64,000 nucleotides of DNA. Origin: Bolinopsis microptera. Taxonomy: Eukaryota > Ctenophora > Tentaculata > Lobata > Bolinopsidae. Location of the stretch: contig NC_087079.1 in NCBI RefSeq assembly GCF_026151205.1, positions 5,723,230 to 5,787,229 on the forward strand. The letters run 5' to 3'. Below the pieces are notes generated by a model. It had not been told where the DNA came from. It saw only the letters and a list, made by a program, of their open reading frames with translations, and made no database searches. Numbering within the stretch: the first letter of the stretch is position 1; every line of letters starts with the position of its first letter. This document shows positions 35,430-46,639 of the stretch, piece by piece. The position numbers and the translations under genes are program-made.

Positions 35430-36170
35430 TTACCTTATCGGACCTTATTTGGACGGACATTACTTGAACGCTGGAGGCCCTAGCGTTCATCTTAATGTCC
35501 GTTCAAATAAAGTCCGTTTAATTAATGTCCGTCCAAGTTAAAGTCCGTTGAAATTTTTTCAAAAATTTTTCCATTTCGAACTTTTTGTCCAGAATATGAC
35601 AACTATGAAAACTTTATTGTGCCGTAAGTTAACGACGGAAAGGTTCTCTTTGGTCTGCCGGAGGCACAGAAAACTCTACTAGTATATGATGTTATCAAGG
35701 GTCACTTGGCGGAAAAAGTCAACGAAATTATGGCACTCAACAACATAGTTCATGAGCTAGTCCCCGCCAACATGACAAAGTCAAACTTGTTCCAACCTCT
35801 AGATATTACGGTAAATCGTGTCGCCAAGGACATTGTCCGACGTTATTATAGTTCATATTACTAAAGCTAGAAATCACAGAAGCATGGACTATTTCATGCA
35901 CGAAAACCCATTTGATAAAGATGATATGTGACATTAGACACTGATCATGTACACATATTTTAACATGTTTACTGCTTAATGACTCCTTTTCTTACTTACT
36001 GTACAAAAAATGGATTTAAAAATCATTTGCTGAAATTAAAAAAACGTAAAAAAATTGAAAAAAGTTCGGATTTTTGATGGTTTTGAATGCCTTCGAGCGT
36101 TCATATTAATGTCCGTTCATAATTATGTCCGTTCATGTAATGTCCGTCCAAATAAGGTCCAATAATGTAA
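35430..36170 (+). mobile_element. DNA transposon relic with 41-bp terminal inverted repeats
   Basis: The ends 35,430-35,470 and 36,130-36,170 are inverted copies differing at 3 of 41 positions. Internal to each end are further 'aatgtccgttca' subterminal repeats. The ~740-bp element encloses a decayed DDE transposase fragment (35,637-35,864). It looks like an internally deleted, non-autonomous derivative. It lies between two retroelement fragments. Confidence 0.75.
35637..35864 (+). pseudogene. DDE transposase fragment (DDE_1/pogo-like)
   Basis: This frame reads FGLPEAQKTLLVYDVIKGHL (around 35,649-35,708), then NNIVHELVPANMTKSNLFQP and LDITVNRVAKDIV before a stop at 35,862. LLVYD (second catalytic Asp region), N-I, VPANMT, QPLD.TVN and AKD in this order are the hallmark of DDE_1-type transposases (pogo/Tigger-like). 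The upstream catalytic Asp and the DNA-binding part are missing and a stop precedes the fragment, so it cannot be active. It sits inside 41-bp terminal inverted repeats. Confidence 0.75.
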
Positions 36171-36284
36171 TCATATTTATAATGGTCTGGCCCGGCGCGC
36201 GCTACTTCGAAGAAATTTAGACGAGTAACATCCGTCAAATTGACACTCGTTTACTTTTTTTTCATCATTATATTTATACTTATA

Positions 36285-36926
36285 GTATGGCGCCATGATC
36301 AGGTCCTACGTGAAATCATGAAGACCGTTTCATCACAGATTGAAGAGTTTAATTCCGACATCGCCAAGGAATCGAAAAGGGCACCGTCGGTCTTTCACAA
36401 GGCAGGCAATAAGCGCGAGAAGGTTACCTTAGCTGACCCAACTCATCATAAGACCCAAAGATATTTCTTTTCAGATGCCAACGACTGGAAGATAATATTT
36501 GATGAGGATGAGAGACAGAGGAACTTCCCGCAGCACATTGCAGCTACACCACTAAGACCTGATGTAGTGATCTATTCAGATAAAGCAAAGAAGGTTTATC
36601 TAATGGAGCTGACTTGTGGAAATGAGCAGAACTTTGCTGATCAAGAGAAGCGAAAGATGAAGAGATATCAGCAGCTGACAGAAGAGATAGAAGCCAACGG
36701 ATGGGCTTGCAAGCTCCAGACAGTAGAAGTGGGAGCTCGAGGCATTTACAACTATAGCCTCCCAACCTTTATGAACCACCTGAACGTAAACAACAAAGAG
36801 AAGAAGAAGGCCTGCATGAAGATCGCTGAGATCAGCCTGAGGGCATCGTATACCATCTATTTGTCCAGAAACAATACCATATGGACAGATGATTGGGAGT
36901 TAGTCAAGAGACCAGTAATAGGATAG
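36285..36926 (+). mobile_element. Retroelement C-terminal PD-(D/E)xK-like domain
   Basis: About 213 residues. RHDQVLREIM, then LRPDVVIYSDKAKKVYLMEL followed by T, KRKMKRYQQLTEEIEANGW and VEVGARGIYNYS form the pattern of the restriction-endonuclease-like C-terminal domain found in many invertebrate reverse-transcriptase proteins. RPD...MELT would correspond to the PD...(E)xK site with Thr in place of Lys. No zinc knuckle or RT is seen upstream, so this is a 5'-truncated copy. The open frame begins earlier (36,240) with hydrophobic residues that I regard as chance. Which retroelement clade it came from is uncertain. Confidence 0.55.
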
Positions 36927-36929
36927 TAG

Positions 36930-38440
36930 GAGCGTAGAATGTTTGGGCCCAGAAAAACATGTTTAATACCGCTATGAACCCGTCATAAGCCGGGGACTAC
37001 TATGAAAGTGATGATGCTGTGTTGTTGAAAGACCTTCGACCAATCAAAGATGTACCTCATCACGCCAAGCAGTTATGCTTGTAGGTGAATATACACTTAT
37101 AGAGTACAACAACTTTATAACACTCCCATACTTATTCAACAAAATAACAAAATTTGCTTTGTTTTATTTTAATTTCAGTCTGCCTTCGATTTTACTCTCG
37201 CTGGTGAATAGATTTTACAAATACTTGTATTGCGATTCTAAATTTTCACTTTTATAGTTATACCTATTCCTTGTAAAATTAATACAAATAAAAACTAACT
37301 TAATAAATATGATTAATACACTGTTATGCCGCTCCTGTTAAGAAAAGTATGTAAAGCAAAGCACGCTACTTTGAATTTAGTGTTCTTTAGTTCTTATCAA
37401 ATTTAGTGTTCTAGTATAAGTAACACTAACACTAACCAATGCTTGCATGTTTTATTGTTTATTTGCACTGAGCAGTGAGCAAAGGTCCTTCCCAAAATTG
37501 AAAGTCATTATAACTATAAAAGAAGTACTGCTACTTCACACAATATCATTGTCAGGCAGTTTCTATTCTCGCACTTGACTACTTTGTTTCCCGTTGTGAT
37601 ATCGGCCAGCAGTCATGTTTTTAATCATTAATGTCGACGGTTAAGTTTCAAATGCAGCCCATGTGTTATAATTACCTGGGGATACCTGGGGATACCTGTT
37701 CAAACTTCATGAATATATGAATAGAGATTTGGCGGTACTCATGCCGGGTGATTCAGAATTACTGTTGATACAGATCATTACATTTACATTTACAATTTCA
37801 GTTTCACACGGCATACTATTACCCCTCAACTTCAAGCAAAGCCAAGGCCAGAGGCCCTTTTGCATTTTTAAAATTTATGTGATCAATTTACTGGGAAAAG
37901 TATTTTTAATCCCTAATCTTTATCCCAGAGTGATTATCTGGCACGCCAATTTTTGTGATTGTATGTGGCGAGCTCTTTTCAAACTTCATGCACATTGCAG
38001 AAAGAAACGTGAAAGAATCCGTGAAAGAACTAAAAGCGAGCTAGGTCATGGGTAATACCGAACGAATCTTAAAGAAAAATTTAAATTTAGTAAAATTTAA
38101 AGCATGGTACATATTGCAAATCTGCAATCTACTAGTAGTATAATTTTATAGTACTGACTTAATTTATTATATTTATATAGCTTAAAATGACGGGTCAGTG
38201 GGTCACGCGCGTGAACCTTTAACACGTACAATTAAGCTGAGACTAAGAGTAGTATACTAGTATAGTATAGTATAATATTGTAGTATATATTATTATTAGT
38301 ACGCGTATTATAGTATAAGTATAACTATAACTATAAGTACGCGTATGCTGCGTACAACTGTACAAGTTTAATTGTACGTACAGTTAAAGGTTCTTCCGTT
38401 ATTGTAAGCTATCAGGATGAGGTAGACAATCCCTTCTCTT
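36930..38440. other. Intergenic DNA without recognised features
   Basis: AT-rich sequence following the retroelement fragment. A 112-codon open frame at 37,717-38,055 shows no resemblance to a family and has no plausible promoter or splice context. I do not call it. Confidence 0.45.
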
Positions 38441-38886
38441 CTGTCATGTAATGTCCTCACTTATTATACTTATAGTCACTGTTGTGATTACAGTTTAAGT
38501 GTAATCTAACCACGTTAATTAACAAACAAACAAACAAACAACTAGACTTAGAGGAGATTGTTTTATTTTTACAATTTGTAGATACGCAGTTGTTATCGTC
38601 TGGAGGGGGATTGTTTAAAACATATAAGTGACACGAAAAGTTTGTTTTAGCAGGAGCTTTCAAAATACATGTGTAAATCGTCTTCAGCTGCATCTTCATA
38701 TAGGGATAGCGTCTTCCTCAGTTGTTTACGTGTTCAGCTCGTTAATTAAGTTTAGCTGTTTGTTTGTTTGTTTGTTTGTTAATTAACGTAGTTAGATTAC
38801 ACTAAAACTGTAAATGTAATCACAAAAGTGACTATAAGTGAGGACATCTAATATAGTGTTTATAAGTATAAGTGAGGACATGACAT
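38441..38886. repeat. Inverted-repeat (fold-back) element with Penelope-like core
   Basis: The left arm (38,441-38,550) and right arm (38,740-38,886) are imperfect inverted copies over about 100 bp, including 'gtaatctaac.acgttaatt' and (TTTG)n/(CAAA)n runs. The interior (38,615-38,700) is similar to 33,751-33,830 and carries CTGAAGA-N19-GAAAGCT on the minus strand. This may be two Penelope-type terminal repeats in opposite orientation, or a fold-back transposon. Confidence 0.65.
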
Positions 38887-39570
38887 GACGATGAGGATCA
38901 AATTGTTACCTCATACATTTAAATAAGATTGAAACGTATGATGAGAGTAATTGTTGATGTAAATGCAATGGTGATCACAACCAAGTTCTGAAATCACGCT
39001 TCTATAGGAGCCGCGAGCCTATATAGGAATGGTAATTATCAGAACTGTCAATTGTCAATGTTGTTATTTTAAATTGTGTTGAGTACGGACTACTAAACCT
39101 GAGTTGTAGGTTTATAACCTACCAGGACGCGTGCCGAGTTGGACTCGTCGACGGTCCTGTATTTGGAGCAAATATTTTACGAGTATCACCCGTTAAAACC
39201 TGAGCACCGACTACTAAACACTAAAACTACTAAACCTAAAAATTCTGTAATGATTTTAGAGTGAGTCCGTATGGACTATAATGAAACAGTTTGTTTCTTT
39301 CAAATTTAAAATTATACAAAGTTTAGGTATAACTACGAATATTCTGCGATTTGTTCATTACCATTATTTTTAGATTATCTCCTCGATTTGTGATGGGAGT
39401 ATACCTATAACTTTTTCTGTATTTTAATTCAATACTTATTTAAGCTTTAAGTTTAAGATTCCATGGTGATCCGTTATACTTATAATATTAAATCATATAA
39501 CTTTCATAACCCCATCTAATCAACATACTTTTGTAGCGTTTGTAAACGAGCAGTGAAGGACTAAACAGTA
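38887..39570. other. Upstream region of the first protease gene
   Basis: AT-rich sequence with no exon seen. It should contain the promoter of the gene whose start codon is at 39,571, but I cannot identify a convincing TATA box. Confidence 0.4.
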
Positions 39571-41825
39571 ATGGTAATTAAAATCAATGTGATATTAGAT
39601 AATTACACACAAAATGTTTGAAGATGCGGTTAGACTTAGCATTATAGAAGGGGGTGATATCCAATTTATCATCATCTCATTTTCCCTCAGATAAAATTAA
39701 ATGTGATTACTTAAATAATGTACCAATATGATTAACATTTTCAGAGACAAGTTATAGTAACGTTATCGTTATGCTTTGCACTTGCTTTTGGACAAAGGGG
39801 CGGGCGTCGCCCCCAGTTGCTCGGCGAGAACGATGGCTCTTTTGATGTAAAAATCTACAATGGAGATGATGCTGTAGAAGGAGAATTCCCGTTCATGGTT
39901 TGTTTGAGTTTGAAAATTCAGTTGAGAAATAAATGGTTGCTATGCTTGGTCTTAGTCTTACTTTTAAGATTGATCAATATTGTCAACATTACTTCACCTC
40001 GCTTTTCAAAAATTAAAATACCATAAATGTTAGGTGCTCTCCTAAATGATTTGTTTGACGCTCTTCTTTTATATCGATTTATGGAATGTGTTTTCAGGTA
40101 CGAGTCCTACATGGTGGCCAGTATGGTTGCGGCGGAGCCCTTATCTCAAAGGATATGGTGATAACAGCAGCGCACTGTGCGGTAGATGATAGCGGGGGCG
40201 CTCTTAAACCTTCCGATTTTACTTTGACTGCAGGGGAACACAAACTGTACGATTTCAGCATCAACGAGCAGGTTCTAGAAGTGACTGAGGTCATCGTCCA
40301 TCCGAAGTACAATCCATCAACTTTAGAACATGACATAGCTCTGTTGAGGATAAAGCTTTTTGATGGTGCTGACGGTAAGATAAGCGCTATCAACCTGCCT
40401 ACAGAAGAATTGAAAGAGGAGCTGTACCGAGTTGGAAATGATATAACGATCATTGGATGGGGAGGAACGGAGAAAACAGATTCTTCCAACACTCTTCAAA
40501 AATTGACCTACAACATTGCAAGCAGAGAAGATTGCATTGCGTACTGGGGTCAAACTTTACATGACAGTAACATGTGTACCAACATGAAGGACAAGCCATT
40601 GACCAGCCATTCCTGGGCGGGTGATTCAGGTGGTCCACTCTTCTCAAAGTACCAAGACAAATTGTATATACTGGGGTTGGTCAGCTTTGGAGTTAGCACC
40701 CCGCAAACAGATACTCTTGATGTCAATACGGATGTGTCATATTACTTGGGATGGATCAAGAGACATTACGGGGAATATGACAATGAAGATGACAAGGAAG
40801 ATGACAAGGAAGATGACAAGGAAGATGACAAGGAAGATGACAAGGAAGATGACAAGGAAGATGACAAAGAAGATGACAAGGAAGATGACAAGGAAGATGA
40901 CAAAGAAGATGACAAGGAAGATGACAAGGAAGATGACAAGGAAGATGACAAGGAAGATGACAAGGAAGATGACAAGGAAGATGACAAGGAAGATGACAAG
41001 GAAGATGACAAGGAAGATGACAAGGAAGATGACAAGGAAGAAGATGGAGACAAAACGGGTTACACACTAAAGTTGAAAGGAGGTAACGGACCAAACGAAG
41101 GTATAATTGTTATTGGTCAAAAGATGAAATATTCTGCAATCTGCAATGATAGATTTACCAATATGAACGCAATGGCCGTTTGTAAGCATCTTGGCTTCAA
41201 GTATGGCAAGATCAGATGGGCATATGACTTCATGATCAACGAAGATGTTGCTGAATCAATCTCCTCCTTCTCCTACACAAATGTTGCCTGTCCTGCTGAC
41301 GCTTCAGACTTTTTCAAGGATTGCACAATGGACAAGTACATGCCATCAACAGCAAGTGTTCCCTGTTTTTACGGTGAGCAAGCCGCCGTGTCCTGCTCCA
41401 ATGATGTGTTCCGGTTTGAAGTGGAAGCAGCTGCCATGAAAGTGTCACTCAAGAAAAAGGGATCCGTCATGAAAGTCAAGTCGGTGTGTAAAGTTGCTGC
41501 AGAGAAGTTAGGAGAAGAGATCTGGCTCGCACGGGAGGTGAACACAGTAATAATGAACGTGTCATCAGATGGAAAAGTGACCCAATTCTCTGGCAAGCTA
41601 AAGTACAACAGGAAGAGAGGAGTATTCTACAAGAACTTTGTGAATAAGGTTGACCCGGAGTCTGTTAAGGACAACACTTGCTTAGTCTGCCTTGCTCGTC
41701 TGAACGGAGCCCCTCTTGTGTCTGCTGTCAAAGTCTCTGATGTTTGCTCTGGAGATGCTGATGAGGCAGAGGCTGCTGTAAAACTGTGGCGGAAGTGTAA
41801 GCTAGTAATCTCATATGGACGTTAA
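39571..41825 (+). CDS. Secreted S1 serine protease with EDDK repeat and SRCR domain
   Basis: Exons 39571-39573 (ATG|gtaatt), 39745-39897 and 40098-41825 give 627 residues. Exon 2 opens with a signal peptide (RQVIVTLSLCFALAF) and a likely activation site, VK|IYNGDDAVEGEFPFM. The catalytic triad is present: His in TAAHC, Asp in EHDIALL, Ser in AGDSGGPL. Positions equivalent to chymotrypsin 189-192 are H-S-W-A, so the trypsin Asp189 and the Cys191-Cys220 disulfide are absent; substrate preference is therefore unclear. Then follow 21 copies of EDDK (40,785-41,036), an SRCR domain (~41,061-41,400; AVCKHLGFKYG, AVSC) and a C-terminal domain that I do not recognise (KYNRKRGVF, CLVC). It is a paralogue of the gene at 46,640-48,802 with the same exon plan. 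The one-codon first exon is inferred from the paralogue. Confidence 0.82.
40785..41036 (+). repeat. In-frame (GAAGATGACAAG)21 repeat
   Basis: Exactly 21 copies of a 12-bp unit coding EDDK, between the protease and SRCR domains. Copies differ only by aag/aaa. Such arrays change length easily. The encoded linker is highly charged; the paralogue has only SEEEEDK at this place. Confidence 0.95.
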
Positions 41826-41951
41826 AACTGAACATAATTATTGTAGACAGTTCAATTTGAATATTTGTTGTTTAAAGAAACAGTCTTAATTCCATAACGT
41901 ATTAGAATGCATCGTAGATATTTTAAAAACTTTTATCAGTGATCATTTCAA

Positions 41952-41957
41952 AATAAA
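41952..41957 (+). terminator. Polyadenylation signal of the first protease gene
   Basis: AATAAA about 127 bases after the stop codon at 41,823-41,825. Confidence 0.55.
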
Positions 41958-42174
41958 GAACAAATATATTTCCCACAGTTTAGGTGACTTGAAAATCAAT
42001 TTAAATGACTAAAATAGTTAGTTGTAAATTGCTCTAACGTGACACAGAGGTATATTACATTTACATATTATATATATTTGAGATAACTTTATAGTTAATT
42101 TTATTATATTGTTATATATTGCTGTATCAAAATGAATTACATTTAACAAAAACTTTGTTTATTTGACTTTTACT

Positions 42175-43370
42175 ACTACTACTACTACTATGTCGGAGCT
42201 AAGTCCGATCTACGCCAGAAAACCCCCTCCATATATCCCTGTCCCGCATCAGGGTTCGCAGTTCCTCTTTAGAGTTTGTCCCAACTTCCTTCAGTAACAT
42301 AGACAAGTAGCTTCGTCTTGGTCGGCCTTGCTGTGCTCTACCGTGCGTAGGTTCCCATAAGACTAAATCACTGGCAAGTAGCTCAGGATGTCGGATGCAG
42401 TGTCCCGCCATTTTTAATCTCCTGCTTCGTAACTTGTTTGACAGCCTTGGGAGGCTACCATACAAAGTTATATTGCTGACCTTGTCCTTCCATGAGATAC
42501 CCAGCACCATACGCAACATCTTTGTGTATGTCCCGTCCAAACTTTTCTCTTGAGCCTTTGTCAGTGTCCAGGTTTCTGATCCGTAGAGCAGTACTGATTC
42601 ACAAGCCGCTATGAACAATCTAATCTTTAGGCTCTTTGAGAGTTTGGATTTCCAGATATCCTTCAGTCTATGTAGGGCACCCCACGCTTTTCCCTTTCTA
42701 ACCCTTATCTCCCTATCTGTGCTCTCAATCCAGGAGCCTAAGTAGATGAAATCATCTACATTTTCTATGGCTTCCCCGGATCGACTTTGTAGGTCGCTAG
42801 ATCGATCCTCCATATTCAGTGTCATGACCTTGGTCTTGCCTTCGTTTATGTGTAGTCCCACGCTTGCTGCCGCCGATTCTACTCTGAGCAGGAACTCGTT
42901 AGCCTTGTCCATGTCCTCAGATATAAGTGCTATATCATCTGCAAAGTCCACATCGGTGATGATCTTGGGCCCCACTCTTCTGCTTTTTCTACGTTCGAGG
43001 GTGAGTCCAAGTCGCTCCGCATCATCGCCTATGGCTTGCCTCATACAGTAGTCGATGACTATTGCAAAGAGGTAAGGTGCTAAGGTATCACCCTGTAACA
43101 CACCTGCAAGTATCTCGAACAATTCAGTTTCTCCGTCTGGAGTTAGGACTTTGGCCATTGTCTTCTCGTACATGAGCCGTATAAGCTGCACGATTTTGAC
43201 TGGAATGCCGTAAGCTTCTAGAATCTTTAGCATTTTCCCACGATGTACACTGTCGAAAGCCTTCTTAAAGTCTATAAATGTCAGAACAGCTGGCAGTTTC
43301 CGACTCTTGACACCCTCTATAAGACGTCTCAGTACCAATATCTGAGTTATTTGACTTTTGATATTCATTA
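42175..43370 (-). mobile_element. 5'-truncated LINE with reverse transcriptase fragment
   Basis: The minus strand is open from about 43,370 to a TAG at 42,199. It begins within RT (SQITQILVLRRLIEGVK), continues through FIDFKKAFDSVHRGKML, GVLQGDTLAPYLF and the catalytic box VDFADDIAL, and ends in the thumb and C-terminal region (ENVDDFIYLGSW, LLYGSETWTLT, GRPRRSYLSMLLKEVG). The 3' end is a (TAG)n tail (plus-strand tac repeats, 42,171-42,190), as in many jockey/RTE-like LINEs. The endonuclease and 5' half are missing. The open frame indicates a fairly recent insertion. It lies between the two protease paralogues. Confidence 0.85.
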
Positions 43371-43599
43371 ATGACCGAACTAACATTTGTGACGAGCTTA
43401 ATTAAGCATCGACTTACGTAATTAGTTAAAGACACACTAGTTCCAATTATTTTACTGTTTACAGCCAATTTAATGATGCAATTGCTGGGACTGGCGCTAA
43501 GTTTCTCGATGTAATCCGACTTATATACCCTAAATAACACTAATTATTCGGGTACACTTTTTCACCAGTGGGGCATTTCTCGGAATCACGCCCTTTTTG

Positions 43600-44810
43600 A
43601 CCGCACCCATATCGGCATATCGCGACCCCCACTATAAATTATCTCGGCTTCTGATTGAGATACATACCTCAGCTATGTACCAAAATATACCTAAGATGCA
43701 TGTTTATATTAGTGCTATGAAGATACTTAAGGCCTAAGAGACTTAGTTTTTGAGAAATCGCCAAAAGTCCGATTTTACTATACTAGCAGTATCGCGAGTA
43801 ACAATTATCACACCTATTTCAAGATATCTCAGCTTCTGATTGGAGCTAAGCGCTCATCTTGGGCATTAAAATGGTCAGAATCATCATATTGAGTGGGGAA
43901 GAGCATTATTTTAAAGTATTGAGACTTCAGGTTGTTGAGTTATTAGGTCAGATTTTTACGCTTTCGCGAGTAGCGATTGATGCACTTATTTCAAAATATC
44001 TCAGCTTCTGATTGGAGCTAAGCGCTCATCTTGGGCATTAAAATGGTCAGAATCAACATATTGAGTGGGCTTGGGGTAGAGCATTATTTTAAAGTATTGA
44101 GACTTCAAGTTGTTGAGTCATTAGGTCAGATCCCATTTTTACGCTCTCGCGAGTAGCGATTGATGCACATTGCACTTATTTCAAAATATCTCAGCTTCTG
44201 ATTGCAGCTAAGCGCTCAGGCTTTTACTAATTCGCTCGCCCAAAAATTTTACGTGACTTTGGTTTTTATGGTTTTGCAGCCGTACAAAACGGTTTTACAA
44301 AACCCAAATCCCAACCCTAACCCAAACCATAACCCCGAAGCTATCCATAACCCTTACCACAACCCTAACCCTAACCCGAGCCCTAAACAATCGATTCCAT
44401 GTTTTAGTTTTACTAGCCTGTCACGTGACCAAAACGGTTTTTTGCCCTAAACTCTCCAGGGAAGCATTATTACTTTACGTCATGGGGGTGATTTGGAATC
44501 AGCGTCCAAAAATAGACCGATTCAGATCAATTTCACAACCAAAGGGCCGTTTAACAAGAATTTTCTTAAAATTTGGGCGAGCGATTTAGTAGGAGCGAAG
44601 CGCTCATCTTGGGCATTAAAATGGTCAGAATCATCACAATGAGTGGGATAGAGCATGGTTTGAAAGTCTTGAGACTTCAGGTTGTTGAGTTATTAGGTCA
44701 GTTCCCTTTTTTACGCTCTCGCTAATAGCGATTAATGCACTTATTAGTTATTTCAAGATATCTCCGCTTCTAAGTGGAAATAAGCATCATGGGCATTAAA
44801 TTTAAAATAG
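43600..44810 (+). repeat. Satellite block, direct orientation (~172-bp units)
   Basis: Repeated 'tcagcttctgattggagctaa', 'gcgctcatcttgggcattaa', 'aatggtcagaatcatca' and 'gagacttcaggttgttgag' in the same order. The mark 'tcagcttctg' recurs at 43,829, 44,001 and 44,191 (172 and 190 bases apart), with further diverged units near 44,593 and 44,762. The unit matches the inverted copies at 45,530-45,990. Confidence 0.8.
44301..44389. repeat. Degenerate interstitial telomere-like (CCCTAA)n
   Basis: A run of 'aaccctaaccc'-like hexamers (ccctaa, cccaaa, cccgaa, ccttac) over about 90 bases, with three clean CCCTAA units near the end. TTAGGG is the ancestral animal telomere repeat, so this may be an old interstitial telomeric tract or a simple-sequence lookalike inside the satellite zone. 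Confidence 0.55.
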
Positions 44811-44831
44811 TAAAAATGATCAGATTAAGTT

Positions 44832-44909
44832 ACTGTGCCGCGCTCAGCCTGTCATTCCGCCTAATCTCTAGTCTATTCGGAAACATGATAGCATGAGGTC
44901 CCCAGGTAA
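44832..44909 (+). repeat. ~78-bp dispersed repeat, copy 1 of 3
   Basis: It begins near 'ttactgtgccgcgctcagcc', continues 'tgtcattccgcctaatctct' and ends 'ggtccccaggtaa'. The other copies are at 45,421-45,504 (inverted) and 49,843-49,920 (direct). Probably a MITE or SINE fragment. Confidence 0.7.
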
Positions 44910-45159
44910 AGATTAAGTAGCAAACTAGCATCAAGCATGGTTTTAAAGTCTTCAGACTTTATATGTTATAGGTCAGGACAATTTCGAAAACTTAACTAAA
45001 CTTTTAAGTACTAGCAGTAGCAAAACTGCGCGTTTTGCTCTAGATACAAACTTTTTTAGAGATTTTACCGGCATAATCTCTAAAATCACCTAATTTGTTC
45101 AATTTAAGGGAGGGGCATTAAAAGGGGAGGGGGCGCCAACAGGGGGGCGCTTTTTCGGC

Positions 45160-45176
45160 GGGGGGGGGGGGGGGGG
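45160..45176. repeat. G17 homopolymer
   Basis: Seventeen consecutive G, flanked by related 'gcgc.aacagg' segments. Length is likely unreliable in the assembly. Confidence 0.8.
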
Positions 45177-45420
45177 CGCTAACAGGCAACGTTACGCCAC
45201 TGCAGTTCAGGTTATTAAATTATTAGGTTAAACCTTATTTTTCCGCTCTGCCTCTCGCAAGTATGGTCACTGCAATGGTGAAAATATTTATTAAATGAAC
45301 TTTAATTAATCGCCAGGAAAAAGATGGAGGACTTCGCCGCTTCGACGTGCCACGCAAACTAGCATTCTTGCTTCGCAGAGCAACGATCTCGATGGGTTGA
45401 CACCGTCAATCAAGGAAAAA

Positions 45421-45504
45421 GTTACCTGAGGACCCCAGGCTATTATGTTCATTAACATAGAGAATAGAGATTAGGCGGAATGACAGGCTGAGCGCGGCCC
45501 AGTA
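45421..45504 (-). repeat. ~78-bp dispersed repeat, copy 2 of 3 (inverted)
   Basis: The reverse complement of the unit at 44,832-44,909, with the same start (ctgggccgcgctcagcc) and end (ggtcctcaggtaac). Copies 1 and 2 form an inverted pair enclosing about 500 bases. Confidence 0.7.
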
Positions 45505-45529
45505 AGGAAAAAGTTGTTTTCCAAGAAAT

Positions 45530-45990
45530 ATCAGTAAAATTTCACTAAAACCTCTAGCCCTAAGAAAATGTTTTACCCCACTTAATTTGATCATTCTGAC
45601 CATTTTAATGCCCATGATATTGATAAGTGCTTAGCTTCAATCAGAAGCTGAGATATTTTGTAATGAGTGTGCATCAATCGCTACTCGCAAGAGTGTAAAA
45701 ATATGTTTTAACCTAATAATTCAACACCCTGAAGTCTGAAGACTTTGAAATCACGCTCTACCCCACACGATGTGATGATTCTGACCATTTCAATGCCCAA
45801 GATGAGCGTTTAACTCCAATCAGAAGAAGATATTATCTTGAATTAAGTGCGTCAATTGCTACTCGCGAGAGCGTAAAAATGTGGTCTGACCGACTGACCT
45901 AATAACTCAACAACCTGAAATCTCAAGAGTTTAAAACTATGCTTTACCCCACTCTGCATATTAGTTGTAAGTAGAAGAAGCGTGGCCTGT
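45530..45990 (-). repeat. Satellite block, inverted orientation
   Basis: At least two units that are reverse complements of the 43,600-44,810 satellite ('cattttaatgcccatgat', 'caatcagaagctgagatatt', 'caacctgaaatctcaagag'). With the direct block they form a large imperfect inverted repeat with a ~700-base centre. Confidence 0.75.
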
Positions 45991-46639
45991 ACTCCGTAGC
46001 TGTTTAACCAATGAAATGATATAATCGCAACTCAGTTCAATACAAAGTGGTGATACTCGTTTACGTGCTTGGGATACACAATATCAATTATTGTACCATT
46101 ACTTCAATACCTTCTAACATCTTTAAAGTGATCATCAGGAGCAATCGTGAAGATCATCAAAACAATGGTGGAGGTCACGACCCAGACTTCATTGTTATTT
46201 TCAGTGTGTTTATTGTAACAAGTCTTCAATAATTTAATATTGTTTCTGCAGCATTTCCCTGTTGTAGCATTTTTATATTCGACCTTATTTCTGATTCACA
46301 CACAAATACGGAATAAAAAATTTTAACAATTAAAAGTAATTTAATATTACCCATCATTGGTATAGTTGGACTTTTTATTTTTAGGGATGGACGATAAGTT
46401 TTAACGAACTCAACCAAACTATTAATTCGGGCTCTTGAAGTTGAATTATCATCTTTTTCACTTAACAGTAACTAAAGGTAAAATCCTGTATCCATGTACA
46501 CGAATTGTACCACGTTTATTTTTAAGTTTTACATCATACATATAAATTACCAATGATAATGTTATTTTACAAATCTTATATCCTTATAGCATTTAGAAGG
46601 CAAGAATTTTACGAGATACAGTTTTTGAAGGATATTGGC

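Noticed and set aside
36240..36284. Hydrophobic N-terminus (LVYFFFIIIFILIV) as a membrane segment of the 36,285-36,926 protein
   Set aside because: It lies before the conserved domain at the truncation point of a retroelement and is most likely random AT-rich sequence in frame.
37717..38055. 112-codon open frame
   Set aside because: AT-rich, no family resemblance, no regulatory or splice context.
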